Positions 27,727-36,625 of a stretch of 64,000 nt of DNA are shown in pieces (positions within the stretch are counted from its first letter, which is position 1; every line of letters starts with the position of its first letter). The translations under genes and the position numbers were made by a program. The notes under the pieces were generated by a model. That model made no database searches. It had not been told where the DNA came from and saw nothing but the letters and a program-made list of their open reading frames with translations. Where the stretch lies: positions 310,001-374,000 of the forward strand of contig NZ_JAFMZK010000004.1 in assembly GCF_029105185.1 (NCBI RefSeq), read 5' to 3'. This DNA is from Aliiroseovarius sp. Z3. Its GTDB lineage: Bacteria; Pseudomonadota; Alphaproteobacteria; Rhodobacterales; Rhodobacteraceae.

Positions 27727-28071
27727 CTTTTCACCCCTTACGTAGAGGTCGAGAACACACATGGCCGATCCGCGAAGCCCCAAGAACCTCGCGCGCTGCA
27801 AGCTGCGCTAAACTGGAAAAGCCTGTAGTCCTGTTACCCCTAGAATCGTTACAAAATCGCAAACATCAGAACACCCGCAAAGCGAGCTGTTTTTTAATCC
27901 ACTAAAATTGCGACAAGATGAAGGCATTTCCTCACAAAAACGGTGTTGTATGGGTGCTTAGGGGTAAACGAAATCAATTAGTTGCTATGATTGTATATCA
28001 ATAGTGGAATATATTTTTCGACACTCCCGATTATGGAGAGTGCAGCGCGGGCATTCCAATCGATTCCCGGC
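27727..28071. other. A+T-rich spacer upstream of the calcium-repeat gene
   Basis: A 345-base gene-free stretch, noticeably A+T-rich from about 27835 to 28020. It should carry the promoter of the calcium-repeat gene (minus strand) and the 3' end of the aminotransferase transcript. TTACCCCTA at 27834-27842 and its exact inverse TAGGGGTAA at 27959-27967 could be operator half-sites. A hairpin at 28021-28040 (CACTCCC / GGAGAGTG with a bulge) lacks a T-run in the right direction for the aminotransferase gene. Confidence 0.5.
27834..27967. promoter_or_regulatory. Inverted 9-mer pair upstream of the calcium-repeat gene
   Basis: TTACCCCTA (27834-27842) and TAGGGGTAA (27959-27967) are exact reverse complements 116 bases apart, lying about 110 and 235 bases upstream of the start codon. 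A regulator acting by DNA looping or two independent binding sites would explain this; chance is not excluded for a 9-mer pair. Confidence 0.3.
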
Positions 28072-29223
28072 TTAGATCTCGCTTTTGCGCGCGCTCATGT
28101 ATGATGTGAGTCGCTTTAGTCCGTCGCGGATTTCACCGATCGACCGCGCATAAGAAAACCGCAATGTCTGATGCCCGCGAACCGGGTCGAAATCCAGTCC
28201 GGGGGTCACGGCCACACCGGCCTTGTCCAGAATATCCTTGGCAAGAACCCGGCTGTCATTGGTCAGGTCGCTGACATCGGCATAGATATAGAACGCACCG
28301 TCGGGCGGGGCGATCTTGTCGAAGCCGATCTTGGGCAGCTCTTCGATCATCAACTGGCGATTGGCGGCATAGGTGGCGAGGTTCGCGTCCAACTCGTCAC
28401 GCGCATCAAGCGCGGCCAGAGCCGCGATTTGACTCGCGTGCGAGGGGCAGATGAACATGTTCTGGGCCAGCCTCTCGATCAGGCGCACGTGATCTTCTGG
28501 CACGATCATCCAGCCCACACGCCATCCGGTCATCGAGAAATACTTCGAGAAGCTGTTGATCACATAGATGTCGTCTGACACCTCCAGCGCCGACACGGCG
28601 CGCCCTTCATATTGCAGACCGTGATAGATTTCGTCGGCGATGAAGCTGGTGCCTTGCGCGTGACAGGTGCCGATCAGCCCTTCCAGGGCGGCATGGTCCA
28701 GCATTGTGCCTGACGGGTTGGCGGGCGAGGCGGTGATCAGACCGGCCAGATCGCCGGGAATTTCGGAAGGGACGGGTTGCAGGCGATTTTCCGCTTTGGT
28801 CGGAATACCCACAGGGATCAGGTTCAGCGCCTTCAGGATTTGCCGATAGGACGGGTATCCCGGCTCGCCCAGCCCAACCTTGCCGCCCGCATCAAACAGC
28901 GCAGTGAAGGCCAGAATGAACGCGCCCGAACTGCCCGGTGTGATCACGACGCGGGCCGGGTTGATATCCAGATTATACCAGTCTTTATAAAGCCTTGCGA
29001 TGCCTTCCCGAAGTGCTGGAAGACCAAGCGACACGGTATATCCCAGCGCATCTTTTTCCATGGCGTCGACAAGGGCCGCACGTGCCCCGGTGGGGGCCGG
29101 TGTCGATGGCTGACCCACCTCCATATGAATGATGTCCCGACCCGCGACCTCGGCGGCGCGGGCGGCTTCCATCACATCCATGACGATAAACGGATCGACA
29201 ATCCCGCGGTTGGAGTTTTTCAT
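28072..29223 (-). CDS. Class I/II pyridoxal-phosphate aminotransferase
   Basis: A 383-residue fold-type I aminotransferase distinct from the one at 4131. It shows MEVGQPSTPAP, YTVSLGLPALREGIA, TPGSSGAFILAF, SPANPSGTM, DEIYHGLQYEG and the PLP-lysine motif SFSKYFSMTGWRVGW. The pattern fits the alanine/aspartate aminotransferase-like family; the substrate is not evident. ATG at 29223 has GAGGA just upstream; the frame is open 43 codons further without support. It is divergent from the DsbA-like gene across about 230 bases. Confidence 0.9.
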   Translation of the reverse strand: MKNSNRGIVDPFIVMDVMEAARAAEVAGRDIIHMEVGQPSTPAPTGARAALVDAMEKDALGYTVSLGLPALREGIARLYKDWYNLDINPARVVITPGSSGAFILAFTALFDAGGKVGLGEPGYPSYRQILKALNLIPVGIPTKAENRLQPVPSEIPGDLAGLITASPANPSGTMLDHAALEGLIGTCHAQGTSFIADEIYHGLQYEGRAVSALEVSDDIYVINSFSKYFSMTGWRVGWMIVPEDHVRLIERLAQNMFICPSHASQIAALAALDARDELDANLATYAANRQLMIEELPKIGFDKIAPPDGAFYIYADVSDLTNDSRVLAKDILDKAGVAVTPGLDFDPVRGHQTLRFSYARSIGEIRDGLKRLTSYMSARKSEI

Positions 29224-29455
29224 TATGTCCTCACTAAGCTGCGCGCCCGTGTGGGTGCCCTTGGCGTGCTGTAAAGTCAATGGCGCGCGGGCGCGGGTTT
29301 TGTCGCAGGCCCGTGTGCCGGTCGCCGGTTGGCAGCGCCGCGCCAATGGCATAAACGCTTGGGTGATCGCGGGATTGTGCAGTTACACGGCGCACCCGGT
29401 TGCTAGAGTATGCGCGCGCCCATCTGGCGCGACCAAACAAGAACGGACGAACGAC

Positions 29456-30226
29456 ATGACATTCACACGGACTTTGGCGCTGACAACGGCCCTGACCGCC
29501 GGGCTGACACTGGCTTCGGCGCTGCCGGGCACTGCGCTTGATCTGAGCGCAATGACGGATGACGAACGCAACGCCTTTCGCGACGAAGTCCGCGCCTATC
29601 TTCTGGACAATCCCGAAGTGCTGATGGAAGCCATCGGCGTGCTGGAACAGCGTCAGGCCGACGCACAGGACGCGATGGATGTGGATCTTGTCAAAGTCAA
29701 TGCCGACGCGCTGTTCAACGATGGCTATTCCCACATCTCGGGCAACCCCGACGGCGACATTACGATTGTCGAGTTCGTGGACTATCAATGCGGATATTGC
29801 CGCAAATCCTATGACGTCCTGCAGGAACTGGTGGAGAAGGACAAAGGGGTGCGCCTGATCCTGAAGGAATTCCCGATCCTCAGCGAAGCCAGCATGTTGT
29901 CGGCCCGCTATGCGATTTCGGCCCAGACCCAGTTCGGCGAAGACGCTTATGCAGCATTGCATGACGCCCTGATCACCCTGCGCGGCAATGTGACAACTGA
30001 AAGCCTGATCAAGCTGGGCAACGATCTGGGACTGGACGGGCAAGCGATCGCCGACGGGATGGACGCCCCGGAAGTGGACAAGATTCTGGCCGAGAACCGG
30101 GCGCTGGGACAACGGTTGCAGATCACCGGCACGCCTGCCTTCGTGATGCATGACACGATGGCGCGCGGCTACATGCCGCTTGAGCAGATGGAACAGATCA
30201 TCGCGGCCAAACGCGAAGAAAGCTGA
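29456..30226 (+). CDS. DsbA family thiol:disulfide oxidoreductase
   Basis: An exported 256-residue thioredoxin-fold protein. The signal peptide is MTFTRTLALTTALTAGLTLASALPGTAL-like, cut near residue 28. The active site is CGYC in FVDYQCGYCRKSYD, and the cis-proline is in TGTPAFVMHD. An N-terminal extension before the fold (DEVRAYLLDNPEVLMEAI) resembles the oligomerising arm of the Com1/ScsC group. It probably makes or shuffles disulfides in the periplasm; a DsbB partner is not in the window. It starts at the ATG at 29456 and lies 83 bases ahead of the amidase gene on the same strand. Confidence 0.9.
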   Translation: MTFTRTLALTTALTAGLTLASALPGTALDLSAMTDDERNAFRDEVRAYLLDNPEVLMEAIGVLEQRQADAQDAMDVDLVKVNADALFNDGYSHISGNPDGDITIVEFVDYQCGYCRKSYDVLQELVEKDKGVRLILKEFPILSEASMLSARYAISAQTQFGEDAYAALHDALITLRGNVTTESLIKLGNDLGLDGQAIADGMDAPEVDKILAENRALGQRLQITGTPAFVMHDTMARGYMPLEQMEQIIAAKREES

Positions 30227-30309
30227 TCCCGCGTCCATTAGCGGCTGACCTTCTGGGCAGGGCTTGATAAGCTCTGGCCAGAACACAAGTCGGGCAAGGT
30301 CAAATCACG

Positions 30310-31692
30310 ATGTCAATACGGATGAAACGCGGGGCAGGGGCGATCCTGCTGGCGGCGGGCTTGTCTGCCCTCGTTGCAGGATCGGGGATCGCGCAGGAGA
30401 CCGCAGCCCCGCTTACATCTGTGTTGCCGGCACCGCGACCTGCGCAGAGTGTTGTCAACTCGCCCGATGTGGCCGCCGCAAAGACAGCTTTGTCTTCGTC
30501 ACCCAAGCCAGATCCCGCCGCACGAACGCTGACCGGGTTGGCACGGTTGACCGGCACCGGCGTCACCATCACCGATCGCTGGCGCAGTGCGACGCTTGAG
30601 ATCGCGATGACCCGTGCCGTTCCTTGGCGGGTCTTCACGCTCGACGATCCGCAGCGTGTGGTTGTGGACTTCTCGGAACTGGACTGGACCGGTCTGGACC
30701 TGGAGGCGCTTCAGGCGTCCTCGGACCGTGTGGTCGATGTCCGGGCGGGGTTGTTCCGCCCCGGCTGGACCCGTCTTGTCCTGACACTTTCTGCCCCGAT
30801 GGTGGTCGAAAACGCCTGGATGGCAACGCCGGACTCTGACAACGCCACCGCCGTGATGCGGTTGGATCTTGCACAATCCACGCCCGAAGCGTTCTCGGCC
30901 ATCACCGGCGCGCCCGACAGCGCCGTGTTCGCCCCTGCCGCACAACAACGCCCCATGCCGTCCCCCAAAACCCGCCAGACCGGGTTTGGCGATCTGGTGG
31001 TGGTGCTTGATCCCGGCCATGGCGGAATTGATCCCGGAGCAGAGCGCGAAGGCGTCGTGGAAGCCGACTTGATGCTGACGTTTGCGCGGCAGTTGAAGGA
31101 AACGCTGTTGCGCGCAGGCGGATTCAAGGTCGTGATGACCCGGGACAGTGATGTGTTCGTCCCGCTCGAGGAACGTGTCACCATCGCACGCCGGGCGGGC
31201 GCGGATGTGTTCCTGTCGCTGCACGCGGACGCGCTGGCGCAGGGCAGGGCGACGGGGGCAACGGTTTATACCCTGTCCGAAGACGCGACGGATGCTGCCT
31301 CTCGATCGCTGGCCGAACGGCACGACCGTGAAGACATCCTCGCAGGGGTTGACCTGACCCGGCAATCCGACGAGGTGGCGTTGGTCCTGATGGATCTGGC
31401 GCGCACCGATACCACGCCGCGTGCCGAAGCTCTGGCCGATGCGCTGGTCGAAGGGATCTATTCTGCCACCGGTTCGACTTACAAAACCCCGCGTATGAAG
31501 GCCGGGTTTTCGGTGCTGAAAGCACCGGATATTCCATCGGCCCTGATTGAATTGGGTTTCCTGTCCTCACCCCGCGACCGCAAACTCCTGCAGGATGAAA
31601 ACTGGCGCAATCGGGCGGCAGAGGGCATACGGGATGCGCTGCAGTACTGGTCACTGCAAGACGCCACTAAAGCCGACCGTCTACGGCAGTAA
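30310..31692 (+). CDS. amiC: N-acetylmuramoyl-L-alanine amidase with AMIN domain
   Basis: A periplasmic zinc amidase of 460 aa that cuts the MurNAc-L-Ala bond, usually at the septum for daughter-cell separation. A signal peptide spans about residues 1-28. An AMIN domain (about 75-195, starting GVTITDRWRSATLEIAM) targets it to the wall; the Amidase_3 domain starts at VVLDPGHGGIDPGA (about 230) and includes SLHADAL and FLSSPRDRKLL near the end. Zinc ligands His in PGHGG, Glu in EADLMLT-type helix and His in SLHAD are visible. ATG at 30310 follows AAGG; ATG at 30322 is an alternative. It converges on glutamate dehydrogenase. Confidence 0.92.
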   Translation: MSIRMKRGAGAILLAAGLSALVAGSGIAQETAAPLTSVLPAPRPAQSVVNSPDVAAAKTALSSSPKPDPAARTLTGLARLTGTGVTITDRWRSATLEIAMTRAVPWRVFTLDDPQRVVVDFSELDWTGLDLEALQASSDRVVDVRAGLFRPGWTRLVLTLSAPMVVENAWMATPDSDNATAVMRLDLAQSTPEAFSAITGAPDSAVFAPAAQQRPMPSPKTRQTGFGDLVVVLDPGHGGIDPGAEREGVVEADLMLTFARQLKETLLRAGGFKVVMTRDSDVFVPLEERVTIARRAGADVFLSLHADALAQGRATGATVYTLSEDATDAASRSLAERHDREDILAGVDLTRQSDEVALVLMDLARTDTTPRAEALADALVEGIYSATGSTYKTPRMKAGFSVLKAPDIPSALIELGFLSSPRDRKLLQDENWRNRAAEGIRDALQYWSLQDATKADRLRQ

Positions 31693-31752
31693 CGCTTTTA
31701 TTTCAAATGGATGCGCCGCCTTCTTCAAGTGGGCCGAGAAGGCGACGCTGGA

Positions 31753-33192
31753 TTACAGCCCCTTGGCGCGGTAGCTGGCCGCCACGCGCTTGATCGCCAC
31801 GATATAGGCCGCCATACGCAAATCATCGACGTCGTCGCGGGAATGCCAAACCTCGCGCATGTCCTGATAGGCGGTGCGCATCGTGTCATCCAGACCCGAG
31901 CGGACCAGCTCCAACTCATCCGCGCCGCGCAGGTATTTTTCCTTGAACTGCGGCGTCATCGACCATGCATCACCAAGATAGCGGTCCAGACGCTCCAATT
32001 CGTCCACCACCAGTTGGTGGCGGGCTTCTTCCTGGCGACGTTGCATCCGGCCAAAGCGGATATGGCTCAGGTTCTTGACCCATTCGAAGTAACTGACGGT
32101 CACACCGCCCGCGTTGGCGTAAAGGTCAGGGATGATCACCGTGCCCTTTTTGCGCAGGATTTCATCCGCGCCCGAGGTCAGAGGCCCGTTGGCGGCCTCG
32201 ATGATCAAAGGTGCCTGAATGCGGTCCGCGTTGGACAGATTGATAACGCCTTCAAGGGCGGCAGGGATCAGGATATCGCATTCGGATTCAAGGACTTTGG
32301 CACCATCTTCAAGATACTTGGCGTCGCCAAATCCTTTGGTGCCGCCATGTTGAACGATCCATTGATGAACCGCTTCGACATCCAGACCATCGTCATTGAT
32401 CAACGCACCATCGCGTTCGATGATTCCGACGATTTTTGCCCCATCCTCTTCCGACAGGAACTTGGCGGCGTGATATCCCACATTCCCAAGCCCTTGCACG
32501 ACGATACGTTTGCCCTCCAGCTTGCCGGACAGGCCAGCGATCTTGACGTCTTCGGGATGGCGGAAGAATTCGCGCAGGGCATATTGCACACCGCGCCCGG
32601 TGGCTTCGACCCGGCCTGCAATGCCGCCCGCGTGGGTGGGTTTGCCGGTGACACAGGCCCGCGCGTTGATATCGGTTGTGTTCATGCGCGCGTATTGGTC
32701 GGCAATCCACGCCATTTCGCGCTCGCCAGTGCCCATATCGGGGGCAGGGACGTTTTGCGAGGGGTTGATCAGGTCGCGTTTCGCCAGTTCATAGGCGAAA
32801 CGGCGGGTGATCAGCTCCAGCTCGTGCTCTTCATAATCGCGGGGTTCGATGCACAGACCACCCTTCGAGCCTCCAAATGGGGTTTCCACCAGCGCGCATT
32901 TGAACGTCATCAGTGCGGCCAGCGCCTCGACCTCGTCCTGGTTCACCGCCGAAGCATAGCGGATGCCGCCCTTGACCGGCTCCATGTGCTCGGAATGAAC
33001 GGATCTGTACCCGGTGAAGGTGCGGATTTCACCCCTGAGCCGCACACCAAACCTTACCGTGTAGGTCGAGTTGCAGACGCGGATTTTCTCTTTCAAACCT
33101 GTGGGAATATCCATCAGCGCTACCGCGCGGTCGAACATCAGGTTCACGGAATCGCGGAAACTCGGCTCTTTGATATTAGCCATATCAGCCAT
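31753..33192 (-). CDS. Glu/Leu/Phe/Val dehydrogenase (glutamate dehydrogenase)
   Basis: A 479-residue amino-acid dehydrogenase, most likely glutamate dehydrogenase linking 2-oxoglutarate and ammonia to glutamate. It has VKGGIRYA, the catalytic lysine region PFGGSKGGL, PAPDMGTGEREM, and the Rossmann segment VVQGLGNVGYHAAKFL; the C-terminus is long, as in the NAD-dependent forms. Cofactor preference is not certain. ATG at 33192 has GAGG nine bases upstream; ATG at 33183 (MANIKEP) is possible. It converges on the amidase and is divergent from the Tad-like genes across 319 bases. Confidence 0.93.
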   Translation of the reverse strand: MADMANIKEPSFRDSVNLMFDRAVALMDIPTGLKEKIRVCNSTYTVRFGVRLRGEIRTFTGYRSVHSEHMEPVKGGIRYASAVNQDEVEALAALMTFKCALVETPFGGSKGGLCIEPRDYEEHELELITRRFAYELAKRDLINPSQNVPAPDMGTGEREMAWIADQYARMNTTDINARACVTGKPTHAGGIAGRVEATGRGVQYALREFFRHPEDVKIAGLSGKLEGKRIVVQGLGNVGYHAAKFLSEEDGAKIVGIIERDGALINDDGLDVEAVHQWIVQHGGTKGFGDAKYLEDGAKVLESECDILIPAALEGVINLSNADRIQAPLIIEAANGPLTSGADEILRKKGTVIIPDLYANAGGVTVSYFEWVKNLSHIRFGRMQRRQEEARHQLVVDELERLDRYLGDAWSMTPQFKEKYLRGADELELVRSGLDDTMRTAYQDMREVWHSRDDVDDLRMAAYIVAIKRVAASYRAKGL

Positions 33193-33511
33193 TTTTTTAC
33201 ACCTCTGCGGACTTTTCTGCGCTGCCGCAGAATCAACCCTCTGCGACGTTTCTCTGAACAGGTTAGGCTTAATTGGAGGCAAAGCCACCCCCGCATTCCA
33301 ATAGTTATTGGTGCGCAAGCCGGGTCAGAGAACGCTCATCGCCGCTTCTGTCGCGCCAATGCGAACAATTTCGTGTCTTTCCACGGACAAATTAACATTT
33401 GCTAAAAAAATGCCTTAGTTTCGCCACAGCCATTGATAAGCTACCAAAAAGGTTAAACCGTGTTCAGGTTTACGAGTTGTACCGTGCGGGGGCATGGGAA
33501 GGGAGTTCAAA
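33193..33511. other. Divergent spacer between glutamate dehydrogenase and Tad-like genes
   Basis: A 319-base region without a gene. It is A+T-richer near the Tad-like side (33390-33440). One possible regulator site is TTAA (33392-33395) - seven bases - TAAA (33403-33406), one mismatch from the CtrA consensus TTAA-N7-TTAA. I see no terminator or longer repeat. Confidence 0.4.
33392..33406 (+). promoter_or_regulatory. Possible CtrA half-consensus site
   Basis: TTAA and TAAA are separated by seven bases, one mismatch from the CtrA-binding pattern. Tad pilus genes are CtrA-controlled in Caulobacter, which makes the position suggestive, but the match is weak and could be chance in an A+T-rich stretch. 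Confidence 0.2.
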
Positions 33512-35341
33512 ATGGCGCGTCGTAGTGACCGTTTGAGGATTTTGAGATCAAAGCTGACCGCACAGATGCGCCGGGGGCGTGTCGGCAAGTTTGCGGATGA
33601 CGAGGATGGCGCGATGTTCATCCTGGCGATGTTTTTGTTCGTCACACTGCTGATCGTCTCAGGCCTGTCCGTCGACCTGATGCGGTACGAACTTCAGCGC
33701 ACCCGCTTGCAGGCGACAATGGACCGCGCGCTTCTGGCTGCGGCGCATCCTGATCAGGAAAACGACCGGAAAGAGGTCGTGCTTGATTACTTCGCGCGCT
33801 CCGGGCTGGGTAACTACATTAAGAAAGAAGACGTGAAAGTCACAGTTGCGTCCGATGGCACGATGGTGACAGCCACTGCGAACATGCGGGTCGGCATGCC
33901 GTTTCTGGGTGCGGTGGGTGTTGACTTCATGAACGCCCCTGCCAGTGGCGGGGCGGCCAAGATCAACCAGCTGACCGAGATTTCGCTTGTGGTGGACGTC
34001 TCGGGGTCGATGGATGATCCGGCCACGACGGGCAACACGAAGATCTATGAGCTGCGCAAGGCTGCGACCGAGTTTTCCAACCTTCTGCTGTGCAATCCAA
34101 ACGACGGCAGCACGTCGACCAATTGCACGATTGACAACTTCAAGACGTCAATCTCTCTCGTACCATACTCGACGCAGGTGAATGTGGGGCAGACGCTGTT
34201 GACCAAGTTCAACCGTTTGGATGCGCAGACGGATGCCTATTGCGCAACCTTTCTGGATGCACAGTTCAATCAGGCGGGGGTCAAATCGGATGCCGATGCA
34301 GTTTTCGATCCGACCAGGATCATTCGGCAGGCAGCGAAATTCTATCGCTATGGTGGAAGTTACAAGAACACCAACTCTGATGCTTACCTATCCTGCCATA
34401 CAGATAGTTGGCGCGAGATCGTGACGTTTGAGCATTCGCCCACGGTCATGAAAACCAAAATCCAGGCCCTGCAAGCCGAAGGTGACACGGCCATCGACAT
34501 TGGGGTGAAATGGGGCGCGGCCCTTCTGCATCACGAAGCAGAGCCAGCCATCACCAGCCTGATTGGGGATGGCGTTGTGAACAGAAATTTCGCAGGGCGT
34601 CCATACAATCCTGCGACGACTTCATCTTCGAAATTCCTTGTGTTGATGACAGATGGCCAGAATACCAATCACCACCATCTTTATGACGGGTATCGCACGG
34701 GACCGTCGCCGTTCTGGCTGACCATGGCGCCATATAAGGACAGCCGGGGCCGGGATAGAGCGCGCGAGATTATGTCGGTCTACAAGTCCAGTACGGACCA
34801 GTACCAATGGTTCTACTACCGTGGATCAAGCTATACACCACGGACTGAGTGGCACGACCATGCTTTCGGAGATGATCCCAATGATTGTTTCGGGTACCCT
34901 TACGATGATGTCTGCGCAACCGAAACGGGAACCAGCTGGTGGGAAGAGCCACGTGTCGCTGAACCAACAAATCTGTCTTGGCAGAACTTCTGGAAGAGGG
35001 AGTATGTCTGGGGCTATGTCAACCGGTTTAGCTGGCTTGGTACACCCGGGCGAAAGCTTTCGAACAGCGACAACTCTGACGGTGACGTGGCCAATATTGG
35101 CGATATTGATGAACGTCTGCGCGATCAATGTACTGCCGCTAAGAATGCCGGCATGACAATCTATACGATCGAGATGGAGACAAGCACCTCGACGGACACG
35201 AGCTCGCTGGAATCCTGTGCCTCTGTGAAGGGTGGAAAACGCCTGCACTACAAGGTGACCAAGGGTGACAGCAGCGTGAACCTGTCACAGGTGTTCTCAA
35301 AGATTGCCGCCGACATCAACAAATTGCGGTTGATCAACTGA
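33512..35341 (+). CDS. Tad-like pseudopilin with von Willebrand A domain (TadG-like)
   Basis: A 609-residue surface-assembly protein. After a basic cytoplasmic tip, DEDGAMFILAMFLFVTLLIV (about residues 30-52) is a Tad/TadG-type membrane segment of the pseudopilin kind. A VWA domain follows, with MIDAS LVVDVSGSMDDP and a later FLVLMTDGQNTN strand, so it probably binds a metal and a partner surface. Several cysteines in the second half may pair in the periplasm. ATG at 33512 has GGGAG six bases upstream. It is first of three adjacent Tad-like genes; the rest of a Tad locus (flp, cpa, tadA-D) is not in the window. Confidence 0.88.
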   Translation: MARRSDRLRILRSKLTAQMRRGRVGKFADDEDGAMFILAMFLFVTLLIVSGLSVDLMRYELQRTRLQATMDRALLAAAHPDQENDRKEVVLDYFARSGLGNYIKKEDVKVTVASDGTMVTATANMRVGMPFLGAVGVDFMNAPASGGAAKINQLTEISLVVDVSGSMDDPATTGNTKIYELRKAATEFSNLLLCNPNDGSTSTNCTIDNFKTSISLVPYSTQVNVGQTLLTKFNRLDAQTDAYCATFLDAQFNQAGVKSDADAVFDPTRIIRQAAKFYRYGGSYKNTNSDAYLSCHTDSWREIVTFEHSPTVMKTKIQALQAEGDTAIDIGVKWGAALLHHEAEPAITSLIGDGVVNRNFAGRPYNPATTSSSKFLVLMTDGQNTNHHHLYDGYRTGPSPFWLTMAPYKDSRGRDRAREIMSVYKSSTDQYQWFYYRGSSYTPRTEWHDHAFGDDPNDCFGYPYDDVCATETGTSWWEEPRVAEPTNLSWQNFWKREYVWGYVNRFSWLGTPGRKLSNSDNSDGDVANIGDIDERLRDQCTAAKNAGMTIYTIEMETSTSTDTSSLESCASVKGGKRLHYKVTKGDSSVNLSQVFSKIAADINKLRLIN

Positions 35342-35435
35342 CAACACTGGGCCGCACGCATGCTGTTGGCCCAGTGTAATCGCGTGATTTCTTTTGTGCC
35401 CGTATCGAGGCAAAACGTAGAACGGAATGTAACGA

Positions 35436-35966
35436 ATGAAACAGGTATTGCAGGCATATTGGCAGCGGTTGCGCGCGTCCGATGGCAGCTCGACCGTCGA
35501 ATTCGTAATCTGGTTCCCATTGTTCATGACGCTCTTCCTGACATCGTTCGAGCTGAGCTTTTACGGGATGCGTTCGATGATGCTGGAACGCGCGTTGGAT
35601 TTGAACGTGCGCGAGTTGCGGCTTGGCGTCAGCCGTCCTGCCAATCTGGCGGATTTCAAGAAAGCGATTTGCGAAGACACGATTCTGTTCCGAAATTGCG
35701 AAGATGAAATCTCGGTTGATCTGCGACTGGTCGATCAAGGCAGTTGGAACCTGCCCACCGGGGCGATCCCCTGTGTGGACCGCGCCCAGAACATCAAACC
35801 CCTGACATCCTATGCGCCGGGTGGTGGTGGCGATCTTATGTTGGTGCGTGCCTGTCTTGTGCGCGATCCGTTTTTTGGAACGACCCCGTATGTAATGGGC
35901 TTGCCACGCGACCCGTCCGGCGGCGTGTCGATTGTCGCGGTGTCAACCTTTGTGAACGAGCCATAG
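35436..35966 (+). CDS. TadE-family pseudopilin
   Basis: A 176-residue minor pseudopilin. The TadE pattern is at residues about 13-45: DGSSTVEFVIWFPLFMTLF, an E-containing membrane segment that in the family is cut by prepilin peptidase or serves as an anchor. The remaining part has two cysteine pairs (ICEDTILFRNC and IPC...ACL) and looks periplasmic. The gene lies 94 bases after the VWA gene and 8 bases before the next Tad-like gene, so it is in the same operon. Confidence 0.88.
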   Translation: MKQVLQAYWQRLRASDGSSTVEFVIWFPLFMTLFLTSFELSFYGMRSMMLERALDLNVRELRLGVSRPANLADFKKAICEDTILFRNCEDEISVDLRLVDQGSWNLPTGAIPCVDRAQNIKPLTSYAPGGGGDLMLVRACLVRDPFFGTTPYVMGLPRDPSGGVSIVAVSTFVNEP

Positions 35967-35974
35967 GGGTGAGC

Positions 35975-36625
35975 ATGATGAACGCGATCCTAAGCCAGAT
36001 AAGCTCAGCCTTGAAAAGGCGCCTCGGTCAATTCGCCCGGACCGAGCGGGGAACCGTGACTGTCGAAAGTGTCATCATTCTTCCGCTTCTTCTGTTTGGT
36101 CTTCAGGCAGTGCATACCTATTTCGACGCCTACCGTCACCAAAGCCTGGCCTTGAAAGCGAACTATGCCGTCTCGGACTACCTGTCGCGGATCGACAAAT
36201 ACGATCGCACCACACTGGAAGGGCTGGACGAGCTTTTTGAGTATATGTCGCGCACTGGGGAAGAAAGCTGGGTACGTGTCACCGTTGTGAAATGCAAACT
36301 CACTGCTGCGGAATGCAACGATGCGATCCCGCGTAAGCTGACTTTGGAACCGGGCGATTCACAGGTCAGCAATGGCAGCGGTATCAATCCCCATACCCAA
36401 CCGACCATGCGGCAGTTTCTGGGACCGCATATTCCGAAGATGTATACTGGCGAAGACCTGATCGTGGTGGAAACCGTCGCGAAATATGAACCGCCATTTG
36501 CTGGTTTCTGGACCGGAATTTATCCGCGCAACACCGAGCATGTCGTCGTCACCAGCCCGCGCGAGTATCAGACATTGTGTTTCGACACCCAAGCAGACCC
36601 ATGCCCGGTGCCCGTCACACCGTAA
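35975..36625 (+). CDS. TadE-like pseudopilin, second
   Basis: A 216-residue relative of the previous protein. It has RTERGTVTVESVIILPLLLFG, again with the TVE motif at the start of the membrane segment, followed by a periplasmic part containing three cysteines. ATG at 35975 has AGGGG five bases upstream; the next codon is also ATG. The last 11 bases overlap the end of the convergent DNase I-fold gene. Together the trio would supply minor or tip subunits for a Tad pilus encoded elsewhere. Confidence 0.85.
   Translation: MMNAILSQISSALKRRLGQFARTERGTVTVESVIILPLLLFGLQAVHTYFDAYRHQSLALKANYAVSDYLSRIDKYDRTTLEGLDELFEYMSRTGEESWVRVTVVKCKLTAAECNDAIPRKLTLEPGDSQVSNGSGINPHTQPTMRQFLGPHIPKMYTGEDLIVVETVAKYEPPFAGFWTGIYPRNTEHVVVTSPREYQTLCFDTQADPCPVPVTP

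Noticed and set aside
28021-28040. Hairpin behind the aminotransferase gene
   Set aside because: The neighbouring T-run is on the wrong side for the minus-strand transcript, so it is not called a terminator.
31717-31744. Inverted repeat CGCCTTCT / AGAAGGCG between the amidase and glutamate dehydrogenase genes
   Set aside because: Twelve-base loop and no T-run on either strand, so not called a terminator.
31711-33405. A 564-codon plus-strand ORF
   Set aside because: It is antisense to glutamate dehydrogenase, which has all family motifs; no independent support.
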